From: Pomphorhynchus laevis
Taxonomy: Eukaryota; Acanthocephala; Palaeacanthocephala; Echinorhynchida; Pomphorhynchidae
Direction of reading: 5' to 3'
Assembly (NCBI GenBank): GCA_012934845.2
Contig: WNNJ02001500.1
Location: forward strand, 1-64,000
Length of the DNA: 64,000 bases
Below are positions 1 to 9,616 of this stretch, piece by piece. Positions within the stretch are counted from its first letter, which is position 1; the number at the start of each line of letters is the position of its first letter. The notes under the pieces are model-generated. The model was not told the origin of the DNA and did no database searches. It was given only the letters and a program-made list of their open reading frames with translations. The position numbers and the translations under genes are program-made.

Positions 1-116
1 TAATTTATATATTAATTTATAATTAATTAATATTAATTTATTTTATATAAATAAATAATATAATTAAAATATGATTAATTAATGAATCATATAATTATAT
101 GATATATTATATATAT

Positions 117-1446
117 CACTATGTTTTCCTCATGAGGAGGCAAAAACACCAGACAGCATTCTATATATCCTCATCAGATCAAGAAATAGAACCGAATTAT
201 TCTCGCAATATTCAAAGTCGCTTCGAATGCCCAGTCATCCTATGTGTGACGACAAACTTCGACAACGGTATACGCGTTTCGCTTTAATGGATCTCATCAA
301 TACTGTGACTTTAATAATCATCCATAGGCACCTTAACACACGCTTAAACAATGTCTAAAGCTCGAAAAACAGAACTACCCTTAATCTGAATCATCAGAGG
401 AAATTGAACATGCGCTCTGTGCATGGCAGTGCGTATTGCGGTTTAACCACGCATCAGGCACTAAATTCCTTTTAATAGAAATGCTGTTTTACAGGGACAC
501 TTTAAAGTGTACAAATATATAAAATATAATTTTTTGTTACACCTGCCCTGGGACACCTAATGGTGTACTCATAAGTAAATCACTATGTTTTCCTCATGAG
601 GAGGCAAAAACACCAGACAGCATTCTATATATCCTCATCAGATCAAGAAATAGAACCGAATTATTCTCGCAATATTCAAAGTCGCTACGTATGCCCAGTC
701 ATCCTATGTGTGACGACAAACTTCGACAACGGTATACGCGTTTCGCTTTAATGGATCTCATCAATACTGTGACTTTAATAATCATCCATAGGCACCTTAA
801 CACACGCTTAAACAATGTCTAAAGCTCGAAAAACAGAACTACCCTTAATCTGAATCATCAGAGGAAATTGAACATGCGCTCTGTGCATGGCAGTGCGTAT
901 TGCGGTTTAACCATGCATCAGGCACTAAATTCCTTTTAATAGAAATGCTGTTTTACAGGGACACTTTAAAGTGTACAAATATATAAAATATAATTTGTTG
1001 TTACACCTGCCCTGGGACACCCAATGGTGTACTCATAAATAAATCACTATGTTTTCCTCATGAGGAGGCATAAACACCAGGCAGCATTCTATATATCCTC
1101 ATCAGACTAAGAAATAGAACCGAATTATTCTCGCAATATTCAAAGTCGCTACGTATGCCCAGTCATCCTATGTGTGACGACAAACTTCAACAACGGTATA
1201 CGCGTTTCGCTCTAACGGAGCTCATCAGTACCGTGACTTTAATAATCATCCATAGGCACCTTAACACACGCTTAAACAATGTCTAAAGCTCGAAAAACAG
1301 AACTACCCTTCATCCATAGGCACCTTAACACACGCTTAAACAATGTCTAAAGCTCGAAAAACAGAACTACCCTTAATCTGAATCATCAGAGGAAATTTAA
1401 CATGCGCTCTGTGCATGGCATTGCGTATTGCAGTTAAACCATGCAT
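117..1446. repeat. 464-bp satellite, about 2.9 tandem copies
   Basis: The motif CACTATGTTTTCCTCATGAG begins at 117, 581 and 1045, giving an exact 464-bp period twice. Copies 1 and 2 differ at only a few positions. Copy 3 is somewhat more diverged and fades out near 1446, after an internal 64-bp duplication. The unit is less AT-rich than its flanks. Short ORFs inside it recur with the repeat and look incidental. It lies immediately upstream of the first recognisable BUB1-like exon, so it may sit in an intron of that gene. Confidence 0.95.
1247..1374. repeat. 64-bp direct duplication inside satellite copy 3
   Basis: The stretch beginning CATCCATAGGCACC at 1247 repeats at 1311 with a 64-bp period and almost no change. 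The duplication is absent from satellite copies 1 and 2, so it arose after the array formed. Confidence 0.92.
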
Positions 1447-1620
1447 TAAGGTATTAACCATACCTTAACCTATTAAATGTTTTTACGTTAAAGAAGTTGA
1501 GTATTTTTTGTATTTGGTGCTTTTGACTAATTATTTAAGATGTAGTATATCTACAAAAATTGTGGTTTTACATTTATTAATCATGTTTTACTGTTTTTGA
1601 CAATCCTTATTTTTGTGTAG

Positions 1621-1707
1621 GTTCAGAAACGACATGATGTATGGGAATATCAAATATTGACTACACTTTTTAAGCGGTTGGAAGATAATCACGAAGATTC
1701 ACTTGTG
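1621..1707 (+). CDS. Bub1: BUB1-like exon: segment around VQK...WEY
   Basis: The exon follows a pyrimidine-rich acceptor ending TGTGTAG and ends before GTATAG. It is 87 nt, both ends at codon boundaries. It encodes VQKRHDVWEYQILTTL and onward to DSLV. Human BUB1 has VQKPANPWEFYIGTQL at the same place, after the VLK lysine. The donor is weak. Confidence 0.75.
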
Positions 1708-4700
1708 GTATAGTCAACGTGTTTTATATTAAATCTTTCGATAATTATTGAGAAATTTAGATATCTGCGTTTTCAAAAGTAGATTTATTCATCAAGTTAC
1801 CTTCTTTCTCAATTGTCAAAACACAATATTTTCATTATGGCAGTTTGCTCGTATGTTTAAATGTTTTATTGTTTTTAACCAAAATCGTTTTTTATTATTG
1901 AATAAATTTAATAAGTTAGTTAAAAAATTTTCCAGTTCAAATTGGCAAAGGTTATATTATGTTATGATTATAATTATATTATATTTCAAATTATATTTAT
2001 ATATTTATAATAAAACTATACTTCTATTATATTGGAATCCAAAATTACATAAAACCCCAATAAAACCTAGGTTCATATGTAGTGCGTTTAAATGTACATT
2101 ACAACCACTTTCTGTCTATTTCTGACAAAATTTCAGTTATCAAACTAATAAATATATCTGAATAAAATTGAATTTATAGAAGCCTCCAATGAGAGGTAAT
2201 AGTAGCCCAATTATAGCTGACTTGTTTCTAAGCTTTATAGAATATGCGTTTAAATGTACATTACAACCACTTTCTGTCTATTTCTGACAAAATTTCAGTT
2301 ATCAAACTAATAAATATATCTGAATAAAATTGAATTTATAGAAGCCTCCAATGAGAGGTAATAGTAGCCCAATTATAGCTGACTTGTTTCTAAGCTTTAT
2401 AGAATATGAATTTGTTCATAACTATGTAAAAACTAAATCTAAACTATATAAATATATGAAATATATGTTTCGATACATTGATGATATATGTGTATTTAAT
2501 TCTAATAATTTTTATTCAATTAGTGAGCATATTTATCCAGAAAGCCTTATTCTTAACAAAACCAATATTAATGATAAAGAAGGTGTATATCTAGATATGA
2601 ACATTAAATTAACATTAACTAAAACTACTATTAATTTATATCGTAAAGATGACATATTTAAATTTACAAGAAACATATTTTTGCATGAGCATTCATGCAT
2701 ACCATATAATATAAAATATAATACATTAAATAATGAAATTTTAAGAATTGCAACAATATGTAATGATAATGGCTTTCTTCTAACTAATTTAATTTATTTT
2801 TAATTAATTAATCCTCATTCTTAATAAATCCAATATTAACGATAAAGAAGGTATATATCTAGATATAAACATTAAATTAACAATTAATTTAAATTAATTT
2901 AATTTATATTGTAAAGATGGCATACGTGTATTTGGTTCACTGCTATGCTAGGTCGAGGAGTAGAGATCGAAACCTGATAGCATAGTAGTTCCTCCTAATG
3001 ACCTTTACTAGTCTGTTATTTATTAGACTATTCATAAAAATTGACTTCTTTGTTAAATTTCAATTTTTACTATAAATTGTATAAAATTTCATATAACAAT
3101 TATTTATTATTTATGATTAGTTATAATTATTTATTATTTATTATTTAATTATCTAAATTTTATTTAGCATTTTTTAAATATTGAATAATATAAAGTATTA
3201 CTTAGATGGCCGTTCTGATAAACGAGGAATTATGTTAGTAAATGATAAGATAATGACGAATTGAATTTATTCCTGATACTATTAAATGGAATTCTAATTC
3301 GCAGGCAATATTTTTTTAATAATATTTTTTAATTATTAAAAAATAAACAATTCTTTACGTACGATTATAGTATGCTTTATACAAAACACGTTTTTGTTAA
3401 TTTTGTATTATAAAGAATATTATACCACCTCATTTATTTTGTATAATCCATCTTATACAAAATACATATTTGATATAATCTAATATAATATAATTAATAT
3501 AATTATAATAAAATAGAATAATATAATAAATAATCTAATATAATTCATCTGAATTAGAGTTTTAACAATTGCAGTGTTATAAGAATTTTGTAATCGCACA
3601 TGGCTTAGTATATTTATTCGGCTTGTGTTTTTGAAAATAAAAGCTTTTGTCTTTTATCGTTCATGTTAATAAATGATACATTATATAGATATAAAATATC
3701 TCAACATAATTTGTTTGTGATTCCATTGGAAGAATTCGGCCATCTACATGTGGATAGTATACAATATGAATTTAGTATTTAGATATACAATTTAGCTTTT
3801 ATCGCTGAATATAAGCAAATATTAAAGTTTTGGATTTTAGAATTTAAAATACTTTTATTTTATGTTGTGATTTATATTGAACTTCGTTTATTCTTAGAAT
3901 TTAGTTAACTGGCATTTGAATAAAAATAAATTCCATACCCTACTATATTGTCACTGTGTATACATTGGAGTTATTGAAGATAGCTCAAGTTTTACATAAG
4001 TACCGCATCATCCATGCCGATTTCAAAACAGATAACATTTTAATTCGGTTTATTTAGTAAGTGTATCTAATTCAGTTATAAACTAATAAATGCATGGCTT
4101 AAAACTAAAATTAGAGTTAAACTATAATTTCGTAGTTGAAATGATTTTTAAATTTCATGTTCTAAATTATAATATATAATAGCTAAGTGTTAAAATATTT
4201 CTTACTTTGACTATTTTGGTCTTAAATTTCAAACATTGCTCAATTATCAATATTTCGACCTTAATTTAATTGTAACTGAAATTAATTTATATTTTTATAG
4301 GCAGAATGTTAATAATTGCAAAAAATATTGCATAATTCGACTATTTTTGCCTTAGGTTTACAGAAATTTAGCTATTATCAATATATCATCCTTAATTTAA
4401 TCTAAATCGAAAATTATTTAATTTTATCATTGCAGTGAAAATCTTCAAATAAATAGACGTTTGCAATAGTCCCAATGCCGACGACGTGTTCCAACACTTA
4501 AAACTCTAATAAAATGTTGCCTTGACTTCAAAGATAATTGTTTTCTTATTTTCATCTATCTAAACTGTTTTTATTTTATATCGACTATATAATAATATAT
4601 ATTTATTATATATATTTATTAATGTTAATATATATTAACATTAATAAATAATATCAAAATATTAATATAATATTTTGTTATATTTTGTTAATTTATTAAT

Positions 4701-7700
4701 ATAATATCAAAATATATTTATATCGACTATAATTATTAATGTTAATATATATAAAAACATTAAATTAATTGCGTCATGTATTCACGATGCTTGATACGTT
4801 GGTTTATATCAATTATAAGATCTCTCTAACTTGGTTCTCAATTAATAAAATAAGTTATTTTTACTGGAACATGATTTGTTTGTCATTGAAATTCACATTC
4901 AAGTTTTTTTAGTTATCTTTGGTCAGTTTTTCCTATTTTAGTCAAGAAAGTTTATATGAAGGTTTAATTAAATGATTATTTATTTATTTTTAATGATTAA
5001 TTAATAATTAATTTTAAGGCTAAATTATGTTTAAGTAATCAGTAATAAATTATTAGGCGTATTTTTTAAATAATACCTGGAATTAATATTTTGATTAATA
5101 TAAATATATCATAATTATATTTATTTATATATAATTAATACTATATTAATAATAATGTACTGTTGCCATTGTTTTATCACTTTTTTGTCATTGCTTTCCG
5201 GTCTGTGATGTTGTAAACCCTTTATTAGTTAGTTTACTCTAACTCTATGTCACATTGCTATCTAATTTTAACAAATTTTGATATTTCGCTAACATTTAGA
5301 AAATTAAATAGTTTTAAGATTAAGATATTTTATAAGTACAACAATGTAGTCATTTAATAATTAAAATATAAGTTTAATTGTAATTTTAATTAATTTAATT
5401 ATAATTTTAAACAATCAACGCAATTTAAAAATGAATTTTGAACTGAGAGCGTCGTATGCGTCTTAATACTACATCCGTTCACCTTTCTCTCAATCGTGCA
5501 GATATCAAATGGTATTGATGCTAGAACACATATATTGTGTTTGTAATGCTTGTGCAATCAAAAAATAAATGATTTATCGAACAATTATCCGCCATGTGGC
5601 CTTATATAAAGCTGATTACTGTCACATCGCAAAGGTAGGTGAAAAACGACTTGCCGTCATGGAGACAAAGATGCTGGGATGGACCAGTTGACTCACAATC
5701 GGCCCAAGCTCTCGACACCATCTACATCAATCTTTAAAATCTTTTAAAGATTTAGATGAAATAGTTTCCAGTGATCCTAGCACTAAATATAACACTGATA
5801 ATGCTTGTTCGAAGGCTCTTCGCGTGGTTGGTTTAATCCTGCAGATATTCAATCATCAAACAGTGAACTACTTTAAAATTTCATTTAAGAGATATATATG
5901 AAGTGTTATCTTAATGAGATATCTGCTGTATTTCCAGTTCATTGGAAAGTGTATTACGTAAGGCAACAAAACTTGTCCATATTGCTCGTAGTCTACCTTA
6001 CTGAGAGCGTCTTAATAGGCCATTAGTTCACCATTCTCTCAATCATGCAGATATCAAGATGGTATGGAAATCTTAAAAGAACCAGATGATTTATTCCAAT
6101 TTCTAAATAGTTTGACTTTGAAGACGAAATATGGTATAAAGATATCTAAAATAACCTCCACACGTACTTGATGAGTTATTCCAACTGTGAAATAGTTTCA
6201 CTTTGAAGACAAAATATAGAAAACAATCCTCACTGATTAACTTGAGTTCGCGTGTTGTTGGAATTTGGAATAGATTGGATACATCTATGATTTGATACAT
6301 CGATGAGTTCGCGTGTTGTAAATGCTGAAAATCTTGCTCAGTTCGGAAGACTTTATTTACAATTTACAAAGAATACAGGACCCATTTACAAGTTTGACTG
6401 ACTTTTAAATCATTATATAAGTAGGATGCTTGTTAATTAGTTAATTTTGTTCTCTTTGTATGTGATGCAAATGTAAAATTCGATCATCTAATTGTCTATG
6501 ACTAATATGCCATTTGATGTTCAAGTCGCAAAAGAGACTAGACTCGTTTACACATTTGAATGACTTTTATATCAATATAGGATTAGTTTATTTTAAAATT
6601 ACCAAAAGTAATTTTCTGAAGATGCTAACAGAGGTTATCGAAATATCAAATAATTTTTTCCTTCTTTCTTTGATCCAGATCCAATAATTCTTTACTTACG
6701 ATGATGGTACGCTTTATACAAAACACGTTTTTGGTAATTTTGTATTATAAAGAATATAATACCAACAAATGTATTTTGTATAATTTATCTGATAAGATGT
6801 ATTTTGTCATAGATGAGATGTATTATTTATAAGATGTATTTTAGTATGAACGTAAAGATTCAAGTTTAGAAACAATTATTACAAATTGCTGTTCTCTAAT
6901 GGATAATAAGGATATACAGGTTAAATCAGATAATATATTCTTTAGAATACAAAATTACCACAAACGTTTAAGCATACTAAAATCGTAAGTAAAGAATTAT
7001 TGGAGCTGGATCAAAGAAGAAAACTTTTATTTGATATTATAATATCATAATATTATACATAATATTTTTATTTTGTACTTTAGTCCGAACAACGAGTCAA
7101 ATGAAGCCAACCTCACTCCATTAGTTCTTACTGACTTTAATCGAAGTATTGATCTTACACTTTTTCCACCAGGTACGAACTTTTTAGTACCCAGCGATTT
7201 ACTGCCTTCACAGCGTTGTCCTCAAATTCGAGAATCACTGCCTTGGACTTTTGAGGTAAAAATTAAAACTTTTTACATTAATTGTGAATTGCAATATATT
7301 GCGATAATATTGTGTATTGCAATATTCGTAATGTAATAAATAAATATTTCTAATATGTTTGTGCGTTAACTACATTTAGTCGTAAATGCAGTTAAATGTC
7401 TTAATTTTTCACTTTTCTTGTAACAAATTGGCAATTTACATTGTGTTGTTTTTAAGGATTGAACGATTATGATAAAAACATTAAAATCAATTTTAAAAGA
7501 ATTTTTTAAAAACCAATTTTTCTGTAAGACTAAGCAATTTTTATTACAAATTTTCAAAAATCAGATAAAATTATCATCTAATAAAAATTTATAAATATGA
7601 CATAAATTAATTATTAATATTGCAATATTATTAAATATTAATTTAGTTAATTAATTAAATATCAATGTTTAATACTAATTAATATAATTAAATTATTTAT

Positions 7701-8763
7701 TTTTTCGACATTAAATTATAATAATATTTAATTTTTTGCTGCTTAGGTAATTTTACGTATATAATATCTTTTGACGGTTATTCGGATAGTTTAATTTTAT
7801 TATTAGGCATTTATTGACATTAAATGTCAATTAACTGACAATAATCAGTGAGCAAGTGAATCAGTGAAACAATAACATTTTGATATGACTTTTCTTGAAA
7901 TAAATAATTGTTTTATTTTCACTGTTGATTTATAATTTCGTTCTATTGAAACATTTTTTTAAATTGTAATTTGCTATATTATATTACAACATAAATCAAA
8001 TTAATGAATAATTCAAATTTTCCATTCGAGATAATTTCTGCCATTTTAAACTTTGATTGTATAAAATTTTGTACTAATCAGTGCGGCAACTTGCGAAACC
8101 AAGTCTTTCTGCAATTTCTTAAATTTAATGTTTTAATTGCGCAAATGCAGTTATTACAAAAAAATTATAAATTATTAATAATTAAAATTTCTTATAAATT
8201 AATAAATACAAACTATTTCGATATAAAATATATGCTAAATGATAATCCTGACTGTTTAATTGTGGTGCGCATTTAGTATTGATATAATGTGATATAATAT
8301 GATATATAATATATAATATAAAATATTATAATAATTTAATATTTCATATAATTCACTAAAATCAAAGTTAAATTATTACTGCAATATAATTTGTTATTCT
8401 AATTCCTTTTATGTTAATAATTTCACATTATTATCCAGTGTTATTAAGAACTTCAGAAATTATTAGATCGACCAATTTGGCATATTAGATGTCGTTCATA
8501 CATTAATTTTCCGGAGCTATCTTGAAATTGACTATGACACTACAACGAGTTGTTGGAAACCGAAGCGTCATTTACCTAGGAAATATCGCAATAAGCCGTT
8601 TTGGTCTAATTTATTTGCAAAATTCATGGCTGTAAATTACAATTTTCAAGAAAATAATGCAGACTATGAAGGATTAATCAATGAATGCACTTTAGAGTTA
8701 CGAGAACTTGATCGTACAGAATTGAGTGCATGTTATTATCTCAGAACCTTAAATACATTGTAA
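1621..8763 (+). CDS. Bub1: BUB1/BubR1-type mitotic checkpoint kinase, C-terminal kinase domain, 5 exons
   Basis: Five exons (1621-1707, 3609-3774, 3905-4056, 7084-7255, 8467-8763) encode the C-terminal part of a BUB1-family kinase, which acts at kinetochores in the spindle checkpoint. Seen directly: the catalytic loop HADFKTDN, a metal-binding loop reading TDFN instead of DFG, then the family-like block SIDLTLFPPGTNF, and PWTFEIDQFG followed by LIFRSYLEI. These line up with human BUB1 IIHGDIKPDN, SIDMKLFPKGTIF and PWNYQIDYFG as I remember them. Intron phases agree at all four junctions (0, 1, 2, 0). In BUB1 the ATP-binding lysine lies just before the VQK that opens the first exon here, so it and the N-terminal region are outside or hidden. 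The third exon has an apparent one-base frameshift. The introns hold Penelope-like, LINE and foldback sequences. BUB1 versus BubR1 cannot be settled; the retained catalytic loop favours BUB1. Confidence 0.85.
2083..2406 (+). repeat. 162-bp tandem duplication inside RT copy A
   Basis: Two copies, 2083-2244 and 2245-2406, are almost identical. The duplicated part covers the junction between the PRFICSAFKCTL region and the MRGNSSPIIADLF region of the RT, so the duplication arose within the inserted element. Confidence 0.9.
2927..3055 (+). repeat. Conserved 3' segment of the Penelope-like family, copy A
   Basis: It contains CACTGCTATGCTAGGTCGAG, then ATCGAAACCTGATAGCATAG, TTCCTCCTAATGACC and ATTCATAAAAATTGAC. 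The same order occurs in five other copies (43440, 50245, 52390, 60800 and 62284 regions). CTGCTATG pairs with a nearly complementary CATAGTAG in this copy. Confidence 0.8.
3335..3480 (+). repeat. Partial copy of a foldback/MITE family
   Basis: AATTCTTTACGTACGATTAT followed by GCTTTATACAAAACACG and TTTTGTATTATAAAGAATAT matches the left arm of the foldback element at 6603-7045. The far arm is not clear here, so this is a partial copy. Confidence 0.7.
3609..3774 (+). CDS. Bub1: BUB1-like exon: N-lobe strands
   Basis: This 166-nt exon starts after GGCTTAG in phase 0 and ends in phase 1 before GTATTT. It encodes YIYSACVFENKSFCLL through VIPLEEFGHLHVDS to IQYEF. The YSA..F.N.S pattern resembles BUB1 YSAHLFQNGSVLV. 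It joins the preceding exon in frame. The donor is not a strong consensus, so the 3' boundary is less certain than the 5' one. Confidence 0.68.
3905..4056 (+). CDS. Bub1: BUB1-like exon: catalytic loop, with apparent frameshift
   Basis: The 3' half reads IPYYIVTVYTLELLKIAQ then HKYRIIHADFKTDN and ILIRFI, and ends in phase 2 before a consensus GTAAGT. It carries the catalytic Asp, Lys and Asn. In length it matches BUB1 MPQGLVISFA...IIHGDIKPDN residue for residue. The 5' half is open only in another frame (INWHLNKNKFH, joining the previous exon in phase). An extra base somewhere in about 3930-3945, for instance in the CCC run, would explain both. Either the gene is damaged here or the assembly has an indel. 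Confidence 0.75.
4057..5440. other. BUB1-like intron, AT-rich, no gene seen
   Basis: Very AT-rich intron sequence with short ATTAATAT-type runs. 5260-5300 holds a short stretch resembling the end of the foldback family (GATATTTCGCTAACATTTAG). I see no exon. Confidence 0.5.
5446..6420 (+). mobile_element. Decayed LINE RT C-terminal relic
   Basis: Broken frames read CSKALRVVGLIL near 5815, then ATKLVH-like residues around 5965 and NHADIKMVWKS near 6050, the order seen at the C-terminus of CR1/Jockey-group reverse transcriptases. The block starting GAGAGCGTCTTAATA at 5446 recurs at 6002, so part is duplicated. No long open frame remains. Clade not resolvable. Confidence 0.55.
6603..7045. mobile_element. 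Foldback/MITE-like element with long inverted arms
   Basis: The left arm (about 6603-6775) contains TTTGATCCAGATCCAATAAT and ACAAAACACGTTTTTGGTAA. The right arm (about 6925-7045) has the inverse, including ATTATTGGAGCTGGATCAAA. There is no coding capacity. The right end abuts the acceptor of the BUB1-like exon at 7084. Related ends occur at 61943, 62660 and 63066, so this is a dispersed family. Confidence 0.75.
7084..7255 (+). CDS. Bub1: BUB1-like exon: DFG-equivalent and activation segment
   Basis: The exon starts after TTGTACTTTAG in phase 2 and ends in phase 0 before GTAAAA (172 nt). It encodes PNNESNEANLTPLVLTDFNR, then SIDLTLFPPGTNFLVPSD and PQIRESLPWTFE. TDFN occupies the DFG position; human BUB1 has DLG there. 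Base composition is clearly richer in G+C than the surrounding intron. Confidence 0.85.
7256..8466. other. Last BUB1-like intron, no gene seen
   Basis: AT-rich intron. A 90-codon open frame at 8004-8276 has an unbiased, low-complexity protein and no recognisable motif. I regard it as chance. Confidence 0.5.
8467..8763 (+). CDS. Bub1: BUB1-like terminal exon
   Basis: The exon follows an acceptor TTATTAG in phase 0 and runs 98 codons to TAA at 8761-8763. It encodes IDQFGILDVVHTLIFRSYLE, then CWKPKRHLPRKYRNKPFW and ends YYLRTLNTL. It resembles the BUB1 C-lobe (IDYFGVAATVYCMLFGTYM, then a W..FF..MLN segment). It starts in a shared intron and has no early ATG, so a plain ORF search misses it. I see no clear AATAAA within the next 150 bases. 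Confidence 0.85.
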   Translation: MDQFGILDVVHTLIFRSYLEIDYDTTTSCWKPKRHLPRKYRNKPFWSNLFAKFMAVNYNFQENNADYEGLINECTLELRELDRTELSACYYLRTLNTL

Positions 8764-9088
8764 CAGCATATAAATTCATGGGAGTTTATCTATATTAGGT
8801 GTTTTTGGAAGAAAAAAAAGAATTTTCGATAACTAGAAAATATATTTAAAGTTAACAAAAAATATTTTTATAAAATCAACAGCAGTCCTTGATGTATACG
8901 TTTAATACATTTGATACATTTAAATGTATTAATTATTTATATAATTACCAGAACATATGTTCTGCACTAGATGTTCTATAATGTTCAACAATGGATTGTC
9001 TGCACATCAAATGTTCTGTTTCGAGAGCAAAAGCTTCAGACGTTTGAGCAACGTGTCGGAAATCCCTTCATTATCAATGTCACACATG

Positions 9089-9113
9089 CAACCGAATGTG
9101 TGACATTCGGTTG
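9089..9113. repeat. Perfect 11-bp hairpin
   Basis: CAACCGAATGT, GTG, ACATTCGGTTG: an 11-bp perfect stem with a three-base loop, extendable outward by a G-T and two A-T pairs. It lies about 330 bp past the BUB1-like stop codon. It is too far downstream and lacks the T-run of a bacterial-type terminator; its function is unknown. Confidence 0.85.
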
Positions 9114-9410
9114 TATGATAATTCTCTCATTGACATAATATTAAATTGACATAATTCATAATTAATTTGATATAAGTTGCCGAGCACTCCATCATTTCGA
9201 TGCTGAAGTGGTCATCTAAAAGTGACATGGTGCATGCAGTTCGTTGATCGAATATCTCGGCATTCAAAATCATGTTTTCAATGTGTTTTATATAATACAA
9301 TTTAATTATATAATACAATTAAAAATTGTACTATTGATAATGACACAGTTGTTAAGCTTACCACCTACCATATATAATATAATTTAATAATTTGTACAGT
9401 TTATTAATAC

Positions 9411-9608
9411 CAATGATTCGGCACAAGCCTACACCATTCGGCCCCCGTGGCCGAATGGTGAAAGCGTGTGCATTGCAAACTCTATGTACGAGGTTTAAAC
9501 ATCGAGCATGCACTCTCTCTTGACTTCTCTGTAAGTACATGTCAAAGCCACAAGGTCGCTTTGTCGAAAGATGTGGGGTCACCCGATGATGAAGAGGGTT
9601 CACTCTTC
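9411..9608 (+). mobile_element. tRNA-derived SINE, with 5' palindrome
   Basis: A tRNA-like head has an A-box-like GTGGCCGAATGGTGAAAGCG and a B-box-like GAGGTTTAAACATCG spaced as in a tRNA, with TTGCAAA where the anticodon loop would be. An unrelated body of about 100 bp follows, including GATGTGGGGTCACCCGATGA. ATTAATAC flanks both sides (9403-9410 and 9609-9616), a plausible target-site duplication. The head begins inside a palindrome, CACCATTCGGCC-CCCGT-GGCCGAATGGTG (9432-9460). Acceptor and T stems do not pair well, so it is not a working tRNA. Confidence 0.6.
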
Positions 9609-9616
9609 ATTAATAC

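Larger units (their letters stand above)
1990..3060 (+). mobile_element. Penelope-like RT fragment, copy A, in a BUB1-like intron
   Basis: One open piece ends in YWNPKLHKTPIKPRFICSA and CTLQPLS, typical of the finger region of the RT family with the PKLHKTP motif. A second (2351-2803) has SSPIIADLFLSFIEYEF, then FRYIDDICVF (catalytic YIDD box), YPESLILNKTN and YLDMNIKL. The palm is interrupted by a local tandem duplication. A shared 3' segment follows at 2927-3055. The family assignment to Penelope-like elements is an inference from motif order. The copy is fragmentary and old. Confidence 0.7.

Noticed and set aside
99-287. Short ORF in the first satellite unit
   Set aside because: It recurs with the satellite, has no motif, and is not maintained in the other units.
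117-1446. CRISPR-like array
   Set aside because: The repeat unit is 464 bp with no short repeat and spacer structure, in an animal genome.
6103-6300. Minus-strand ORF in LINE debris
   Set aside because: Shadow of a plus-strand LINE relic; no motif.
8004-8276. 90-codon ORF in the last kinase intron
   Set aside because: Composition follows the AT-rich DNA, no motif, and the two flanking exons join in phase without it.
9441-9515. A functional tRNA gene (GCA-like anticodon)
   Set aside because: A- and B-box-like strings are present, but acceptor and T stems do not pair; a SINE head fits better.
9358-9603. Minus-strand ORF across the SINE
   Set aside because: Explained by the SINE and its palindrome; not coding.
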